Shown here piece by piece: positions 5,565 to 7,468 of a DNA stretch of 7,468 bases. How positions within the stretch are numbered: position 1 is the first letter of the stretch; each line of letters starts with the position of its first letter. This DNA comes from Burkholderiales bacterium (lineage in GTDB: Bacteria > Pseudomonadota > Gammaproteobacteria > Burkholderiales > Burkholderiaceae_D), in contig JACPVY010000536.1 in the NCBI GenBank assembly GCA_016197345.1, positions 1 through 7,468 of the forward strand. The letters run 5' to 3'. Both the position numbers and the translations under genes were made by a program. The notes beneath the pieces were generated by a model. The model was not told the origin of the DNA. It saw only the letters and a list, made by a program, of their open reading frames with translations, and made no database searches.

Positions 5565-6572
5565 TTACGCCGCAGTAAATGGCGCCGTCGAACCGCGAAT
5601 AATCAGCTTGGTCGGCAATTTTTCGCGTTTAAACGGCAGCGTGTGATCTAGCATGCGCTCGACCAAGGCGCGCGCAGTGACGCCGCCGATTTCATGCTTA
5701 GGCTGGGCGATGGTGGTCAGTGGTGGAGTGGTGAAACTGGCGAGCGCGATGTCGTCATAGCCCACCACGGAGAGCTGATCCGGGATGCGTACCCCTGCGG
5801 CGCTCGCCGCACATAAACCGCCTATCGCCATCAAATCATTGCTGACAAAAATCGCGCTAGGGCGCTGTGGCAAGGCTAGCAATTGCTGGAAAGCGTCGTA
5901 GCCACCTTGGCTCGTAAAATCGCTATTGACGAGGCAATCGAGGCGAAATTTGACGCCGTATTCTTTCAAGGCGCGCAAATAGCCAGAGACACGGTCGCGG
6001 CTAGAGAGCAAGTCTTTCGGCCCCGAAACGCAGGCGATATTGCGATGCCCTAGATCGAGCAAATATTTGGTGGCGAGATAAGCGCCTTGCTCATGATCGG
6101 CCTGAATGAAATCCGCCGCTACGCCAGCCACTTCCCTATCGACCAGCACTTTCGGCAGCGCTTCATCGGCTAATAATTGCGTCAAGGCGCTATCGCTACC
6201 AGAGGCGACGAGGATCAAGCCGTCTATCCGCTTTTCGAGTAGCACGCGGACATAGGCCGCTTGCTTTTTCGGATCATCGTAGGAATTGCACAAGATGATG
6301 TTATAGCCAAACTGAAACGAAGCATCTTCCACGCCCTGTATCACTTCCGCGAAATAAGGATTCGAATTATTCGGAATCATCATCCCTATGGTGTGGGTAC
6401 GGTCGTTTTTCAGGCTGCGGGCGACGGCGCTAGGAATATAGCGTAGCGTCGAAATTGCTTCCTGCACCCGCGCTTTGGCGTCAGGGCTGACGATGCGCGT
6501 GTTATTCAGAACGTGGGAGACGGTGCTGGTCGAAACGCCCGCTTTTTCTGCCACTTGTTTCATTGTTGCCAT
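5565..6572 (-). CDS. LacI/RbsR-family transcriptional regulator
   Basis: The 335-residue protein has the standard LacI-family length and layout. The N-terminal helix-turn-helix spans about residues 4-23 (MKQVAEKAGVSTSTVSHVLN), and the hinge helix is around 47-56 (IPSAVARSLKN). The periplasmic-binding-protein-like sensor domain runs from about 60 to the end. Ligand-pocket landmarks include NPYFAEVIQGVED (71-83), VDRE (144-147), SSRDRVSGY (190-198), VSNDLMAIG (243-251) and GYDDI (271-275); this set resembles RbsR and PurR, whose ligands are ribose or purines. The start at 6572 has AAGGAA 4 nt upstream. The gene lies 27 bp after psuG on the same strand and is probably its operon partner and regulator. 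The operator would be expected at the psuG promoter, outside the window. The ligand (pseudouridine, ribose or ribose 5-phosphate) is inference. Confidence 0.9.
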   Translation of the reverse strand: MATMKQVAEKAGVSTSTVSHVLNNTRIVSPDAKARVQEAISTLRYIPSAVARSLKNDRTHTIGMMIPNNSNPYFAEVIQGVEDASFQFGYNIILCNSYDDPKKQAAYVRVLLEKRIDGLILVASGSDSALTQLLADEALPKVLVDREVAGVAADFIQADHEQGAYLATKYLLDLGHRNIACVSGPKDLLSSRDRVSGYLRALKEYGVKFRLDCLVNSDFTSQGGYDAFQQLLALPQRPSAIFVSNDLMAIGGLCAASAAGVRIPDQLSVVGYDDIALASFTTPPLTTIAQPKHEIGGVTARALVERMLDHTLPFKREKLPTKLIIRGSTAPFTAA

Positions 6573-6576
6573 AACA

Positions 6577-6582
6577 TTCCTT
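6577..6582 (-). promoter_or_regulatory. Ribosome binding site of the LacI-type regulator
   Basis: On the - strand AAGGAA is followed by TGTT and then the ATG at 6572. It lies in the 27-bp gap after the psuG stop, which leaves little room for a separate promoter and supports co-transcription. Confidence 0.6.
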
Positions 6583-6599
6583 GAAAATACGTCGATGTG

Positions 6600-7468
6600 C
6601 TAGGCCGGCAGCGCATGCAGCGCGATAGCCAGCTTGGCACCGACTTGCGCATTGTGTTTCACTAGCGCGATATTGGTCGCCAAGCTTCTGCCTTGGGTCA
6701 GTTTTTGGATGCGATCAAGCAAGAACGGTGTCAAATTCTTGCCGCTATAGCCTTCTGTTTTTGCGTCTTGTAGCGCTTGTGTGATGATGCCGTTGATTTC
6801 TGCTTCAGGCATTGCATCGGCTTCTGGCACGGGATTAGCGACGACGATGCCGCCCGCTAAGCCGAGCTGCCATTTGGTGCGAATGAAACGCGCTTGTTCT
6901 TCGGCGCTATCGAGACGGAAATCGGCCTTGTGGCCGCTATTGCGGGTGAAAAATGCCGGGAAGGCGTCTTGCCCGACCGAAATCACCGGCACGCCATGGG
7001 TTTCTAAATACTCTAGCGTCAAGCCAATATCGAGAATCGATTTCGCGCCAGCGCAGACCACCGCCACCGAAGTGCGCGCCAATTCTTGTAAATCGGCTGA
7101 GATATCAAAGGTTTCTGGCGCACCGCGATGTACACCGCCGACACCACCCGTGACGAAAACGTCGATGCCTGCCAGCTTGGCGCAAATCATGGTAGCGGCG
7201 ACGGTGGTCGCGCCGACTTTGCCGCTGGTGATCAAATACGGTAAATCGCGGCGGCTGGCTTTAATCGCTTGCAAACCAGTTTGGCCTAGCGTTTCTAATT
7301 CTTCGTTTGATAAGCCCACGCGGATTTTGCCACCCATCACCGCCATCGTTGCGGGCACCGCGCCGTTGTCGCGAATGATTTGTTCGACCGCGCGCGCCGT
7401 TTCCACATTTTGTGGATAGGGCATGCCGTGCGAAATGATGGTCGATTCGAGTGCGACCACCGCTTTGC
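6600..7468 (-). CDS. psuG: Pseudouridine-5'-phosphate glycosidase, 5' partial
   Basis: PsuG cleaves the C-glycosidic bond of pseudouridine 5'-phosphate to uracil and ribose 5-phosphate in the cytoplasm (IndA-like family). The frame is open to the right edge. Comparison with the E. coli enzyme as I recall it puts about 24 residues outside, so the GTG at 7460 is not the start. Counting from that GTG, the recalled catalytic residues all fall in place at a constant offset of 26: E5 in ALEST (E31), K67 before SRRDLP (K93), D123 in ISADLQ (D149, metal), the Schiff-base lysine K140 in CAGAKS (K166), and N263 (N289). The Gly-rich [10 protein letters not shown] (105-114) is also conserved. The enzyme therefore looks active. 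The usual partner, a PfkB-type pseudouridine kinase, is absent from the window and may lie upstream, to the right. The LacI-type gene follows closely. Confidence 0.93.
   Translation of the reverse strand, partial: KAVVALESTIISHGMPYPQNVETARAVEQIIRDNGAVPATMAVMGGKIRVGLSNEELETLGQTGLQAIKASRRDLPYLITSGKVGATTVAATMICAKLAGIDVFVTGGVGGVHRGAPETFDISADLQELARTSVAVVCAGAKSILDIGLTLEYLETHGVPVISVGQDAFPAFFTRNSGHKADFRLDSAEEQARFIRTKWQLGLAGGIVVANPVPEADAMPEAEINGIITQALQDAKTEGYSGKNLTPFLLDRIQKLTQGRSLATNIALVKHNAQVGAKLAIALHALPA

Noticed and set aside
5346..5651. A + strand ORF of about 100 codons across the MITE-like element and the end of the LacI-type gene
   Set aside because: It reads through terminal inverted repeats and the antisense of a well-supported gene, has no ribosome site and no recognisable protein features.
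6781..7419. Long + strand open frame of 212 codons opposite psuG
   Set aside because: It is antisense to a gene with all catalytic residues conserved. The Pro/Ser/Ala-rich product is typical of the mirror frame of a GC-biased gene.

Overview
The window looks like an ordinary chromosomal segment of a Gram-negative proteobacterium. I lean towards a betaproteobacterium of the Burkholderiales/Oxalobacteraceae type. The reasons are moderate GC, CGC/GGC-rich codon use, inner-membrane transporters, a Sec-exported periplasmic binding protein and a PsuG/LacI pair. That taxonomic call is inference.

Left half, all on the + strand. The 3' part of a gene for an Fe(II)/2-oxoglutarate oxygenase-like protein runs off the left edge. 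A 284-bp gap rich in stem-loops follows, then a TSUP (TauE/SafE, YfcA-like) anion exporter closed by a strong intrinsic terminator. Next come an unaccompanied family-5 (OppA/DppA-like) periplasmic binding protein and, about 100 bp later, an EamA/DMT drug/metabolite exporter. A 12-bp tandem repeat sits exactly on the exporter's stop codon.

Middle (about 4836-5564). This stretch would normally be dismissed as intergenic. On the - strand it holds what looks like a complete small transcription unit. In order it has a LexA-type SOS box (5231-5250) overlapping a plausible promoter, a Shine-Dalgarno site, a 76-codon ORF for an Arg-rich basic protein with native-looking codon use (4909-5139), and a hairpin with a T-tract. 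To its right lies a 180-bp MITE-like element (5370-5549) whose ends are inverted repeats and which contains three small hairpins built from the same motif.

Right half, - strand. psuG (pseudouridine-5'-phosphate glycosidase, start beyond the right edge) is followed after 27 bp by a LacI/RbsR-type regulator, so the two are probably one operon. PsuG releases uracil and ribose 5-phosphate, and the regulator is of the type that commonly senses ribose or nucleoside ligands, so local control of pseudouridine catabolism is a reasonable inference. The usual partner kinase is not in view and would be expected to the right of the window.

The most interesting items are the putative LexA-controlled small gene and the nested inverted-repeat element. 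The remaining genes belong to well-known families.
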